33,980 nucleotides of DNA from an uncultured Alphaproteobacteria bacterium. GTDB taxonomy: Bacteria; Pseudomonadota; Alphaproteobacteria; Micropepsales; Micropepsaceae. This document shows positions 1-7,444 of the stretch, one piece after another. The stretch lies in contig CAILUV010000036.1 of assembly GCA_903837555.1 (NCBI GenBank), positions 1-33,980 on the forward strand, written 5' to 3'. The notes under the pieces were generated by a model. That model was not told where the DNA came from. It saw only the letters and a program-made list of their open reading frames with translations, and searched no databases. Made by a program: the position numbers and the translations under genes. Each line of letters starts with the position of its first letter. The first letter of the stretch is position 1.

Positions 1-588
1 GGCGGCCGTCTTCTTTTGGAGCTGTAAATGATTTGGACGTTCCATGCTCTCTCACTCAAGACAGGACAAGGACCCGGCGCTGTCTTATGCCCCCGGGTCC
101 GACAAAATTTCTTCGAGATCGATTTAAATCTAAGCCCGAAGTTCACCCAACCTGACGCCTATCCTGACGTCTTGCCGGCGCTTTTAAAGCAATCGGTTAT
201 CCTCTTTGCAAGAGGCATACGTATTACTTCAGCCGCGATCGGCGGATCATTCCACTATCCCTGTCGGAGGCAACGCTTTTGTGAATGGAGGCTGGCGCCT
301 TTTGCGGCGCACACTTCGCAACCGCAACATATCGAAACCGTCACCTTAGACCTTGGAAACAATAGGAAATCCCCATTACTAGCGACCAAAGCTGATCGTC
401 CAACTACGGAACATTGTGCGCGGGCGTCGCAAGAAAAGCTATTTTCGAGTTCCCTGTGTATACGCCATCTGACGTAGGCGCGGCGCAGCCAATGCGACAT
501 TGTTTCTCTATCGCCCCAGCCAACCGGGCGTGTGAGGACGCCGCGAAGCGCGATAAGGATTCTCGCGACAATTCGAAGGACACATTTG
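1..588. other. Left-edge region without a recognisable gene
   Basis: The first ~480 bases are visibly less GC-rich than the rest of the window and contain stop codons in most frames. The longest open frames here (for example 28-477 on +) translate to sequence without domain character, no good ribosome binding site and mixed codon use, so no gene is called. A short perfect hairpin lies at 201-215 (cctctt, loop tgc, aagagg). The last ~60 bases carry the ribosome binding site of the glyoxalase gene. The stretch may be an intergenic region, gene relics or the end of a transferred segment; nothing in it decides between these. Confidence 0.5.
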
Positions 589-1047
589 ATGCGATATCTG
601 CACACGATGGTGCGCGTTTCCGATCTCGACGCGAGCCTCGATTTCTATGTGAACAAGCTGGGCCTGGAAGAAGTCCGCCGCATGGAAAATGAAAAGGGCC
701 GGTTTACGCTGGTCTTTCTGGCCACGCCGGAAGACGCCAAGCGCATCAGGGCGCAAGGCAGCACGCAGCTTGCGGTCGAAAGCCCGGCGATCGAACTCAC
801 CTATAACTGGGACGAGAAGGGCTATACCGGCGGGCGCAATTTCGGCCACCTGGCCTACCGCGTCGACGACATCTATGCGGTGTGCCAGCGCCTGATGGAT
901 GGCGGCGTTACCATCAACCGTCCCCCGCGCGACGGCCACATGGCCTTCATCCGCTCGCCCGACGGCATCTCCATCGAGCTGCTGCAGGAAGGCACCCTGC
1001 CCCCGCAGGAACCCTGGGCTTCGATGCCCAACACAGGAAGCTGGTAG
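589..1047 (+). CDS. gloA: Lactoylglutathione lyase (glyoxalase I)
   Basis: Isomerises the hemithioacetal of methylglyoxal and glutathione to S-lactoylglutathione in the cytoplasm, the first step of methylglyoxal detoxification. The 152-aa product is a typical single-unit VOC-fold glyoxalase: N-terminus [19 protein letters not shown], and the four metal ligands are visible as His5, Glu69 (AIELTYNWD), His87 (NFGHLAYRV) and Glu130 (ISIELLQ). Presence of the NWD region and short length suggest the Ni/Co-type bacterial class, which is an inference. The ATG at 589 is chosen over an in-frame ATG at 532 because it has a gaagga ribosome binding site eight bases upstream and matches the family N-terminus. 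It stands alone, convergent with xthA, with a palindromic repeat between the two. Confidence 0.95.
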   Translation: MRYLHTMVRVSDLDASLDFYVNKLGLEEVRRMENEKGRFTLVFLATPEDAKRIRAQGSTQLAVESPAIELTYNWDEKGYTGGRNFGHLAYRVDDIYAVCQRLMDGGVTINRPPRDGHMAFIRSPDGISIELLQEGTLPPQEPWASMPNTGSW

Positions 1048-1055
1048 CCCTTCCC

Positions 1056-1116
1056 GTCATTCCGGCCGAGGCGCCCAGCGCCGAGCATCGGTGACGCGAT
1101 GCTAGCCGGGAATGAC
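1056..1116. repeat. Structured intergenic palindromic element
   Basis: Outer arms gtcattccgg (1056-1065) and ccgggaatgac (1106-1116) are complementary with one bulged base. Inside lie two further hairpins: ggcgc-cca-gcgcc around 1070-1083 and agcatcg-gtgacg-cgatgct around 1083-1103. The result is a cloverleaf-like element about 60 bases long between two convergent genes. Elements starting with GTCATTCC and ending GGAATGAC are common dispersed repeats in alphaproteobacterial genomes (family knowledge); it may also act as a 3' end processing or termination structure. Confidence 0.6.
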
Positions 1117-1167
1117 AAGCGCTTTAAAATAAACCGTTCGACCAGATCAGCGCACTGCGATGCGCCG

Positions 1168-1950
1168 TCATCGCGCAGCCTTCAGCTGAATCCAGGCGGG
1201 GGCATGGTCGCTGGCGCCCGGTTCTCCGCGCACCCATTTGTCAACGCCCGCCGCCTTCAGGCGTTTGTGCAGCGGCGCGTTCAGCATCAGGTGATCGAGG
1301 CGCAGGCCGCCATCCTTTTCCCACCGGCCCCACTTGTAGTCCCAGTAGCTGTAGATCCGCGCGCCGGGATGAAGGCTGCGGATCGCGTCCAGCCAGCCAT
1401 CGTCCTGCAGCGTCTGGAACCGCGCGCGCGGCTGCGGCTGGGTCAGCGCATCCTTGTCCCACGACTTGGTGGGATAGATGTCGAGCGTCAGATCGGGCAC
1501 GACATTGTAATCGCCCGCCAGCACCACCGGCACCTGCTCTTTGGAAAGCTTGCGCGCGTGCCGGATAAGCCGGTCGAACCAATTCAGCTTGTAGTCGAAC
1601 TTCGGACCGGGCCGGGGATTGCCGTTGGGCAGATAAAGGCAGCCGATGACAATGCCGCCCACCGCCGCTTCGATATAGCGGGCCTGATCGTCGCTGGCAT
1701 CGCCCGGCAGCTTGCGCCGTATCAGAACCGGCGCGGCCCCGCGCGACAGGATCGCCACGCCGTTCCAGGTGCGCTGGCCCTGCCACACGGCGTGATAGCC
1801 CGCGTCCTCGATGGCCGCGACGGGAAAGGCATTGGTGTCGGCCTTCAATTCCTGCAGGCAGACAACGTCCGGCTTGGCCACCTTCAGCCAGGCCAGCAGA
1901 TTGGGCAAACGCCGGTTGACGTTGTTGATGTTGAAGGTGGCGATCTTCAC
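1168..1950 (-). CDS. xthA: Exodeoxyribonuclease III
   Basis: AP endonuclease and 3'-5' exonuclease of base excision repair, EEP (endonuclease/exonuclease/phosphatase) family. The 260-aa length is standard. Visible active-site motifs are Glu34 in CLQELK, Asp147/Asn149 in AGDYN, LRLDHLMLN near 217 and Asp248-His249 in GASDHAP. The start codon is GTG: the codon at 1950-1948 reads gtg, and the N-terminus KIATFNINNVNRR fits the family. An in-frame TAG lies only two codons upstream (the stop of the small gene at 1957-2133), so no other start is likely. Probably co-transcribed with that small gene. Confidence 0.95.
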   Translation of the reverse strand: MKIATFNINNVNRRLPNLLAWLKVAKPDVVCLQELKADTNAFPVAAIEDAGYHAVWQGQRTWNGVAILSRGAAPVLIRRKLPGDASDDQARYIEAAVGGIVIGCLYLPNGNPRPGPKFDYKLNWFDRLIRHARKLSKEQVPVVLAGDYNVVPDLTLDIYPTKSWDKDALTQPQPRARFQTLQDDGWLDAIRSLHPGARIYSYWDYKWGRWEKDGGLRLDHLMLNAPLHKRLKAAGVDKWVRGEPGASDHAPAWIQLKAAR

Positions 1951-1956
1951 CGCGCA

Positions 1957-2133
1957 CTAGGCCGCGGGCGGAGCTTCCGCCGGCACGACCTGCTCGCGGC
2001 CGCTGAGCCGGTTCAGCCAGTGCTGAAGCCCGCCCAGCACCACCGCCTTGGGGCTGATGCCAAGCTTGTCCGCCCGGCGCTCGACCGCCAGCGCCAGTCC
2101 AAGCCCAAGGCCCAGCAACAGTATCTTCTTCAT
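1957..2133 (-). CDS. Small hypothetical protein upstream of xthA
   Basis: A 58-aa open frame starting at ATG 2133 with an aaagg ribosome binding site. It begins MKKILLLGLGLGLALA, a hydrophobic segment that could be a signal or anchor sequence, followed by ERRADKLGISPKAVVLGG and a tail rich in Ala and Pro. Its TAG stop is six bases before the GTG of xthA and in the same frame, so the two would be translationally linked, or joined by stop readthrough. The segment ADKLGISPKAVV looks like a soluble helix. Not recognised as a known family. It is too short to be certain; the good start context and operon position are the main support. Confidence 0.5.
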   Translation of the reverse strand: MKKILLLGLGLGLALAVERRADKLGISPKAVVLGGLQHWLNRLSGREQVVPAEAPPAA

Positions 2134-2264
2134 GGCGTGCCTTTCGGGTGATGCCGTTCACCCACAGCAACGCCCACTCATCCGCCGGGTTCCGCATACC
2201 TCTGTTCCGTTTCTGCGTCCCTTCTGTTCTGACTCTGTTTCTGCGCCAAAAGAGTGACCAAAGA

Positions 2265-2292
2265 AAAACCCCGGTGTCGCCACCAGGGTTTT
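2265..2292 (-). terminator. Rho-independent terminator of the SMP-30-like gene
   Basis: Read on the minus strand it is a 12-bp stem (aaaaccctggtg / caccggggtttt, one G-T wobble) closed by a gcga tetraloop and followed by ttcttt. It starts about 24 bases after the stop codon at 2316. The wobble would be a C-A mismatch on the plus strand, so the structure serves the minus-strand gene. Confidence 0.8.
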
Positions 2293-2315
2293 CTGTTTTC
2301 ACGAAGTCGTATGAC

Positions 2316-3185
2316 CTAGGGAATCGGCACCGCCGTCACGCGGTGCGCCGGACGTTCCACCACCCACAGCGTCTTGCCATGGGGCTCCAGCGCGCAGGGG
2401 CCTTCCATGCCTTCGCGGATCGTGGTGAGCGTGGCGACATCGCCCTTGATCGCAACACTGCTGACGATGCCGTTGCCGGCTTCGGCCAGGTACATCACGC
2501 CGTTCAGCACGCGCATGCCGTCGGGGCCCTTCAGCACGCGCGGGGTGTGGATCTGCACCGGTGGGCCGGCCTTGGCGCTGGTGGCCTGCGGAATGCGGTA
2601 CAGCCCGCCCGCCCACACCGTGTTGATGTAGAGCTCGCCATCCAGGAAGGCCAACCCGTCGGCGCCGTACAGCGCCGAGTTATGGCTGACCAGCTCGAAC
2701 GTGTTCGCGCCGGGGCGCAGGCGCAGCACCTTGCCGTTGGAGGTGTCGGCGACATACAGCGCCTTGTCGGGCCCCACGACGAAATCGTTGCAGATGTTGG
2801 TTTCTTCCGGCAGCGGCACGCTGATCTTGGGCGCGCCGCTCTTCAGGTCGAAGCCGCGCAGGATGCCCTTGCCCTTCAGCATCGGGGTGGAGCGGTCCAT
2901 GCTGACCATCTCGCAAGCCCACAGCGTGTTGGACGCGCCATCGGCCAGGACGCCCAGCACGAAGGCCGACGGGCGCATGTCGATGAACTGTTCGGCGGTG
3001 GCCTGGCCGGCGCGGGCGCGATAGATGCGCGCGTCCTTCTGCGAGCCGATATAGAGCGTGCCGTCCGGGCCCACCGCCATGCTTTCGGGCCGCGATTCCG
3101 GCTCGACGGGCGAGACATGGGTCTGGGCGAACGCGGTGGTGGACGCGGCAAGCAGCATGGCAATCGCTGCGGCGATCTTCTTCAT
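2316..3185 (-). CDS. Exported SMP-30/gluconolactonase-like beta-propeller protein
   Basis: 289-aa protein with a clear Sec signal peptide (KKIAAAIAMLLAASTTAFA, cut before Gln21). The mature part shows the repeats of a six-bladed SMP-30/LRE/gluconolactonase-type propeller: AVGPDGTLYIGS, CNDFVVGPDKALYVADTSNG, GADGLAFLDGELYINT, GPDGMRVLNGVMYLAEAG and a last ALEPHGKTLWVVE. In this fold Asn/Asp in the CNDF and GADG loops bind a divalent metal and the protein often acts as a lactonase; the substrate here is unknown. It would act in the periplasm. It is followed by its own terminator and has no obvious operon partner. Lactonase activity is only inferred; strictosidine-synthase-like relatives are not enzymes of sugars. 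Confidence 0.8.
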   Translation of the reverse strand: MKKIAAAIAMLLAASTTAFAQTHVSPVEPESRPESMAVGPDGTLYIGSQKDARIYRARAGQATAEQFIDMRPSAFVLGVLADGASNTLWACEMVSMDRSTPMLKGKGILRGFDLKSGAPKISVPLPEETNICNDFVVGPDKALYVADTSNGKVLRLRPGANTFELVSHNSALYGADGLAFLDGELYINTVWAGGLYRIPQATSAKAGPPVQIHTPRVLKGPDGMRVLNGVMYLAEAGNGIVSSVAIKGDVATLTTIREGMEGPCALEPHGKTLWVVERPAHRVTAVPIP

Positions 3186-3273
3186 GGAAACCCCCTCTGG
3201 TGGAAATGGCAGGCTGATGACGGAACGCCATCTTCGCCCACCATCTTGGGCGGATTTATGACTTCTGACCAGC

Positions 3274-3302
3274 CTGTCAGCCCAGTGTCAGCGAATCGTC
3301 AA
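3274..3302. promoter_or_regulatory. Phased direct repeats upstream of the SMP-30-like gene
   Basis: CTGTCAG (3274-3280) and GTGTCAG (3285-3291) are 11 bp apart with a 4-bp gap, and a weaker third copy (GTCA core at 3298-3301) continues the 11-bp period. The spacing is that of response-regulator sites of the OmpR/PhoB type, but the orientation is away from the minus-strand gene. Read on the minus strand the same repeats give ctgaca, which could serve as a -35 element. Confidence 0.3.
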
Positions 3303-3390
3303 AGTCCGACCGACGCCATCAGGCGAACGCCATGATCTTCCACGCGGCTCTTGGCGGGCGCTTCAGGACACAATCGCGGCAGCTTGCCGC

Positions 3391-3423
3391 AAACAAAAAG
3401 CCCCGCCATCGCTGACGGGGCTT
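3391..3423 (-). terminator. Rho-independent terminator of the autotransporter gene
   Basis: On the minus strand an 8-bp perfect stem (aagccccg / cggggctt, arms 3416-3423 and 3398-3405) is followed by a T-rich run (tttttgttt). It begins about 23 bases after the autotransporter stop at 3446. Confidence 0.85.
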
Positions 3424-3445
3424 GTTGATCCGAATGCGTGTTCTT

Positions 3446-6400
3446 TTAGATGCGGCCCAGCACGCTGATGGTGCCGACCTGCGTGGTCGAACCGTTGGAG
3501 CCGCGCAGCCAGTCATAGTTCACCCCGATATGCCAGGTGTCGGTGCCCAGGCCCAGGCTGGCACCCAACAGCGTGTTGCCCTTGTCCGGATCGGGGCCGA
3601 CAAAGGTCAGGATGTTGCCCGCCGTGGCCAGGCCGCCGGTCGATTCGAACGCGGCCTTCACCTTCACCGGCTGGCCCAGCAGCTCGTAGCGATAGCCGAC
3701 GCGCGCACCCGGCGTCAGATCCATGCCCCAGACCGCCACAGACTTCTTGAAGTCCACGCCCACCGCGGTGCGCAGCGAGTTGGCGTAATACGAACCGACC
3801 TGCAGGTTCATGCCGGTGCCGCCGCCGCGCTCGGTATAGCCTTCTTCGCGCAGGGTCATGCCGTCGAGCGAAACATAGGGATCGGTGTCGATGCCCAGGA
3901 AGCGCATCATCAGTCCGGTCTTGGCGCCCGCCGCGCCCATGATGCCGGCATGCTTGCTTTCGGCAACGCGGGTGCCGCCGCCCAGCGTCAGCGGACGGGC
4001 GGTGTTGAACTGGCCATAACCGGCGCTGAGGGTGGTGTCGAGGAACAGCTTCTTGCCCTGCCAGTGGGTATAGCCCGACAGCATGAACCACTGCGTGTCG
4101 GTCTTGCTGGAACGCGGCAACTGCTGCTTGACGTCGCCGGTATAGAAGGTGAAGGCGGCGCCGTACCAGCCGTTGCGCGGCCCTCCGCCATCCACGCCCA
4201 GCGCGAAGCCGAAGCCGTGATCCTTGAAGGCCGAGGTGGTGCCCGACGCATTCTTGCGGCCCTTGTTGTGGATCTGGCCGGTGAACTCTTCGCCCCACAG
4301 GGTCATTTCGCCCGGCACGCTGCCATATTGGCGCAGCAGGCGCTGACGCGCCGCCACCGGGCCGGTGGCCTGGTCGGTGATCATGATCGCGATCTCGCGG
4401 CCGCCGCCCGACGTATCGGGCGCGAATTGCGAGAAGACCTGCTGGGCCTGCTGCTGGCTGGCGGCGACGTTGATGCCGCTGCCCGCCACGCCCGGCGTGT
4501 TGTAGACGGTCATCGCGGTGGCGACGGCCGCGCCCAGGTCATTGTCGGTGGCCAGCGCCGCGGCAATGAAGGGGAAGTGGTTGCGCGTGTCGGCATCCAG
4601 GTTCAGGCCTGGCGTGCCGTTGGCGTTGAACTGGTTGACCGAGCGCGGACGCAGATTGAGCAACAGGGTCTGCTCGCCGCCCGATGTGCCGATCGACAGC
4701 GGCGCGATGCCGCTTTCCGCCGGGGTCTCGAACAGGAAGGGCGTGTTCTGGCCCAGCCGCGCATTCTGGTCGGCCAGCGTGGTGTCGATGAGGGTAGCGG
4801 CGCGGATCAACGTCACGGTCTGCACCGAGGGGTTGGCGACCGAGGCTGCGGTGAAGCCCGACGAGATGAAGGTGCCGAACTGCAACGCCAGGTTGGCGCC
4901 GCTCAGATTGGCGCTGTTGGCCTGCACCACCGGGGTCAGGCTGTTCAGGTTGGACTGCGATATGGAAAGGCCCAGCGTGGCGTTGGTGCTGGCGACGAAG
5001 CTGTTCGCCTGCAGCGCGGTGGTGGTGTTGGCGATGTACAGGATGCCGTTGTTGGAAACGGTGACATCCAGCGCGCCGACGCCCGAACGGATATCGGCAT
5101 TCATGTAGCCGAAGGCGCCGACATGCAGCTTGTGGCCGGTGCCCGAACCGAAATCCACCACCGCATGGTTGGCGCTGGGCGCACCCGTGTTCGGGCGGCT
5201 GATCAGCGACTCGCCGAGGATGGCGTAGTTGCTGGGCGTGTTGATGACGCCGGTGCCGTTGGCGGTATCCGCCGCGCCGGTATTGCCGACGTTCAGGACG
5301 TTGTTGTTGCCGGCCGCGCTGAACAGCACGTCGCCCAGGATGACGCCCGCATTGTTGATGGTGGTGCCGCCCGCGGTGGAGGCCGAGAGATCGACGGCGC
5401 GCTGGATCGACAGCACGACGGTGCCGGCCGACGGCGTCAGCACGGTGTTCACGGCGGTGATCGAGCCCGCATTGTTCAGCAGCTTCAGGCTGCCGGACTG
5501 GTCGACGATCGCCTGCGAGATCAGCGCGAAGGGCGAGGACGCCGTGGCCACGTCCGCCGCGGGCGAGATGGTGTTGGTTTCCACCTGGGCGATGACTGAA
5601 GCGCCCCGGCCGATATTGATCGCCGGAACGGTGGCGTTCTGGCCGATGGTGAGGGCGTTGGCGGTGCCCTGGCCTATACCCGACACCAGCGCCTTGACGG
5701 TGCCCTGGGTCTGGGTGCTGCCGCCCACGGTCTGCTGCTGGATGTCCAGGCGCGGAATGGTTGCGAAGGGGCCGACATAGATGGCGGCGGCCGAGACCGT
5801 GCCGCTGGCGCGGCTGGTGACGTTGGTCAGCGAGGTGGCCGAGATGTCGCCGGTCGACAGCAAGCCGCCGGTATTGAGCGCCGGGTTCCCGGCATTGACG
5901 CCGGTACAGGCGCCGACGCTGGCGCTGAGGCAGGTGTAATACGTGCTGGAATTGCCCTGGATGATAAGCGCGGCGGACGAAAGCTGCGCATCGAGCGGCT
6001 GCGCCTGGATGGCGCCGCGGTTGATGAAGGAATAGCCGGCATTGGCGCCGTCGATGTCGGTGGTGACGGGGCCCAGAATGGCCGGGCCGCGCGGCGTGGT
6101 CGTCAGCGCATTGACCGACCGGGACGGGTCGATCAGCACGGTGGGCTGCACCACGCCGCTGCTGACGATGCCGTTGGCCGCGATCAGCGCGACCGGAACA
6201 TTGCTGCCGGTGCCGGGGCCCGCATTGACGAAGCCGCCCGCGATCGAGCTGGCGATGATCACCGCCGAGCCGCTTTCGGGATTGTTGCCGCGCTGGTTGG
6301 GCGTGCCGGTGCCGGTCAGCGAGATCACGCCGGAGTTGACGAAGCTGCCGCCCGAAACGGTGGGGCAGGTAAAGCCGGCGGGCGCAGATCCCACGGCGCT

Positions 6401-7105
6401 GGCGCAGGAATTGATGCCGCCATTGACCTGGATGCCGATCAGGCCGGCACCGGCCGCCGAAATCTGGCCGGCATTGAAAAAGTTGCCGTTCAGCGCGCCG
6501 TCCAGCAGCACCACGATGGAGTCGGACTGGGTGGAATTGGTCGACCCATTCTGGATGATGCCGCCGCCGCCGAGCAGGATGTTGCTGGTGACCTTGGAGT
6601 TCTGCTGCAGCCAGAAGGCGACAGAGGTGTCACCCTGGATCAGCATCGAAGAGCTCTGGGTGGTCAGGCCGGTGCCCACGCCGGTCAGGCCGGTCAGCGA
6701 GATCGGACCATAATAAGTGCCGCCGCCGGTGACGACGATGCCGCGCTTGCCGGTGCCGTTGCCGGCCAGGTCGATGGTGCCGGTCGAGGAAAAGCCGGTC
6801 ACGGGCGGAAACAGCACGCCGCCGTTGGCGCTGGTGTCGATCAGCACGCCAGTGGCGTTGGCGGTGCCGGTGTTGGCGATAAAGCCGTTGTTGGTGACCG
6901 AGTTGTTGGAGTTGATGGTGATAGTCGGGCTGGCGGCGGTGATGCCGACGCCGCCATTGGCGCCGATGGAGATGTTGCCCGACGTGGCGGTGGTCAGCGC
7001 CGTCGAGGTGTTGGTGGTGATTTCGACATCGGCTTGCGCGCCAGTGGCGACCGCCAGCAGGGCAGCCGCAGCGGCGGAAAGCATCAAACGGTGCTTGGTC
7101 AACAC
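3446..7105 (-). CDS. Autotransporter (type Va secretion) with large passenger domain
   Basis: 1219-aa self-secreting surface protein. Residues 1-25 form a signal peptide ending ATGAQA. Residues ~26-930 are a Gly/Asn/Ser/Thr-rich passenger with repeated short motifs such as NAGSITAV, NNAGVILGD and VNSGVISLTG, typical of a right-handed beta-helix. The C-terminal ~285 residues (from LWGEEFTGQ near 935) are the 12-strand outer-membrane barrel. The passenger has two cysteine pairs (Cys234/247 and Cys392/400), uncommon in autotransporters. The last residue is Ile, not the usual Phe/Trp. The first codon is GTG at 7105; a TTG at 7102 is better spaced from the agagg site, so the start may be one codon later. 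No protease or esterase motif is seen, so adhesin or surface-layer roles are guesses. Confidence 0.9.
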   Translation of the reverse strand: MLTKHRLMLSAAAAALLAVATGAQADVEITTNTSTALTTATSGNISIGANGGVGITAASPTITINSNNSVTNNGFIANTGTANATGVLIDTSANGGVLFPPVTGFSSTGTIDLAGNGTGKRGIVVTGGGTYYGPISLTGLTGVGTGLTTQSSSMLIQGDTSVAFWLQQNSKVTSNILLGGGGIIQNGSTNSTQSDSIVVLLDGALNGNFFNAGQISAAGAGLIGIQVNGGINSCASAVGSAPAGFTCPTVSGGSFVNSGVISLTGTGTPNQRGNNPESGSAVIIASSIAGGFVNAGPGTGSNVPVALIAANGIVSSGVVQPTVLIDPSRSVNALTTTPRGPAILGPVTTDIDGANAGYSFINRGAIQAQPLDAQLSSAALIIQGNSSTYYTCLSASVGACTGVNAGNPALNTGGLLSTGDISATSLTNVTSRASGTVSAAAIYVGPFATIPRLDIQQQTVGGSTQTQGTVKALVSGIGQGTANALTIGQNATVPAINIGRGASVIAQVETNTISPAADVATASSPFALISQAIVDQSGSLKLLNNAGSITAVNTVLTPSAGTVVLSIQRAVDLSASTAGGTTINNAGVILGDVLFSAAGNNNVLNVGNTGAADTANGTGVINTPSNYAILGESLISRPNTGAPSANHAVVDFGSGTGHKLHVGAFGYMNADIRSGVGALDVTVSNNGILYIANTTTALQANSFVASTNATLGLSISQSNLNSLTPVVQANSANLSGANLALQFGTFISSGFTAASVANPSVQTVTLIRAATLIDTTLADQNARLGQNTPFLFETPAESGIAPLSIGTSGGEQTLLLNLRPRSVNQFNANGTPGLNLDADTRNHFPFIAAALATDNDLGAAVATAMTVYNTPGVAGSGINVAASQQQAQQVFSQFAPDTSGGGREIAIMITDQATGPVAARQRLLRQYGSVPGEMTLWGEEFTGQIHNKGRKNASGTTSAFKDHGFGFALGVDGGGPRNGWYGAAFTFYTGDVKQQLPRSSKTDTQWFMLSGYTHWQGKKLFLDTTLSAGYGQFNTARPLTLGGGTRVAESKHAGIMGAAGAKTGLMMRFLGIDTDPYVSLDGMTLREEGYTERGGGTGMNLQVGSYYANSLRTAVGVDFKKSVAVWGMDLTPGARVGYRYELLGQPVKVKAAFESTGGLATAGNILTFVGPDPDKGNTLLGASLGLGTDTWHIGVNYDWLRGSNGSTTQVGTISVLGRI

Positions 7106-7444
7106 AACCTCTTTAAAATCTTTGCGCGGCGGACCGGTCCTTCGGTCCGCAGCAATGCCTCAGGAAGGTCCGCTCTTCGAACCTGCGGTGCCTGGCCAAC
7201 CCGCCGGCAACCTACCCGTTTGTCTCGTCCGGTCCCCCCACCCCCAAAGGGGGCCAAAAAGGGGTCCGTTCAGCGCCTTTGTACCCGGCTATGGTCCCGG
7301 TTCAACAGCAATTTTCGCCTTTGCGGGCCTTCGCCAAAGAGGCCTGCACACACCGAAAACCGCGATTGCCGGGCTTATTAAGGGGACATTAGCGCCCTGG
7401 AGCGCAAAATCCCGCGTGAAAAAGGCTTAACCCGTGATCTTTCC
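7106..7444. other. Divergent intergenic region between autotransporter and pentapeptide genes
   Basis: 339 bases that must hold two divergent promoters. A perfect 8-bp hairpin (gcggaccg / cggtccgc, 7129-7150) lies ~25 bases before the autotransporter start and would be in its leader. A second G/C-run hairpin (ccccc-aaa-ggggg, 7241-7253) sits further upstream with imperfect outer arms ggtcccc / ggggtcc. No gene or clear -35/-10 pair is recognised. Confidence 0.5.

Noticed and set aside
28-477. 149-aa open frame on the plus strand at the left edge
   Set aside because: No ribosome binding site, no domain character, random-looking composition and overlap with other open frames.
1099-2151. 350-aa open frame opposite xthA
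   Set aside because: Antisense shadow; exonuclease III on the other strand has complete active-site motifs.
3422-5599. 725-aa open frame opposite the autotransporter gene
   Set aside because: Antisense shadow caused by the GC-rich codon pattern of the autotransporter; low-complexity Arg/Gly/Ala sequence with no motifs.
5200-7000. Repetitive stretches in the autotransporter gene as possible tandem repeats
   Set aside because: Similar short motifs reflect beta-helix turns; no exact repeat long enough to be a tandem array was seen.
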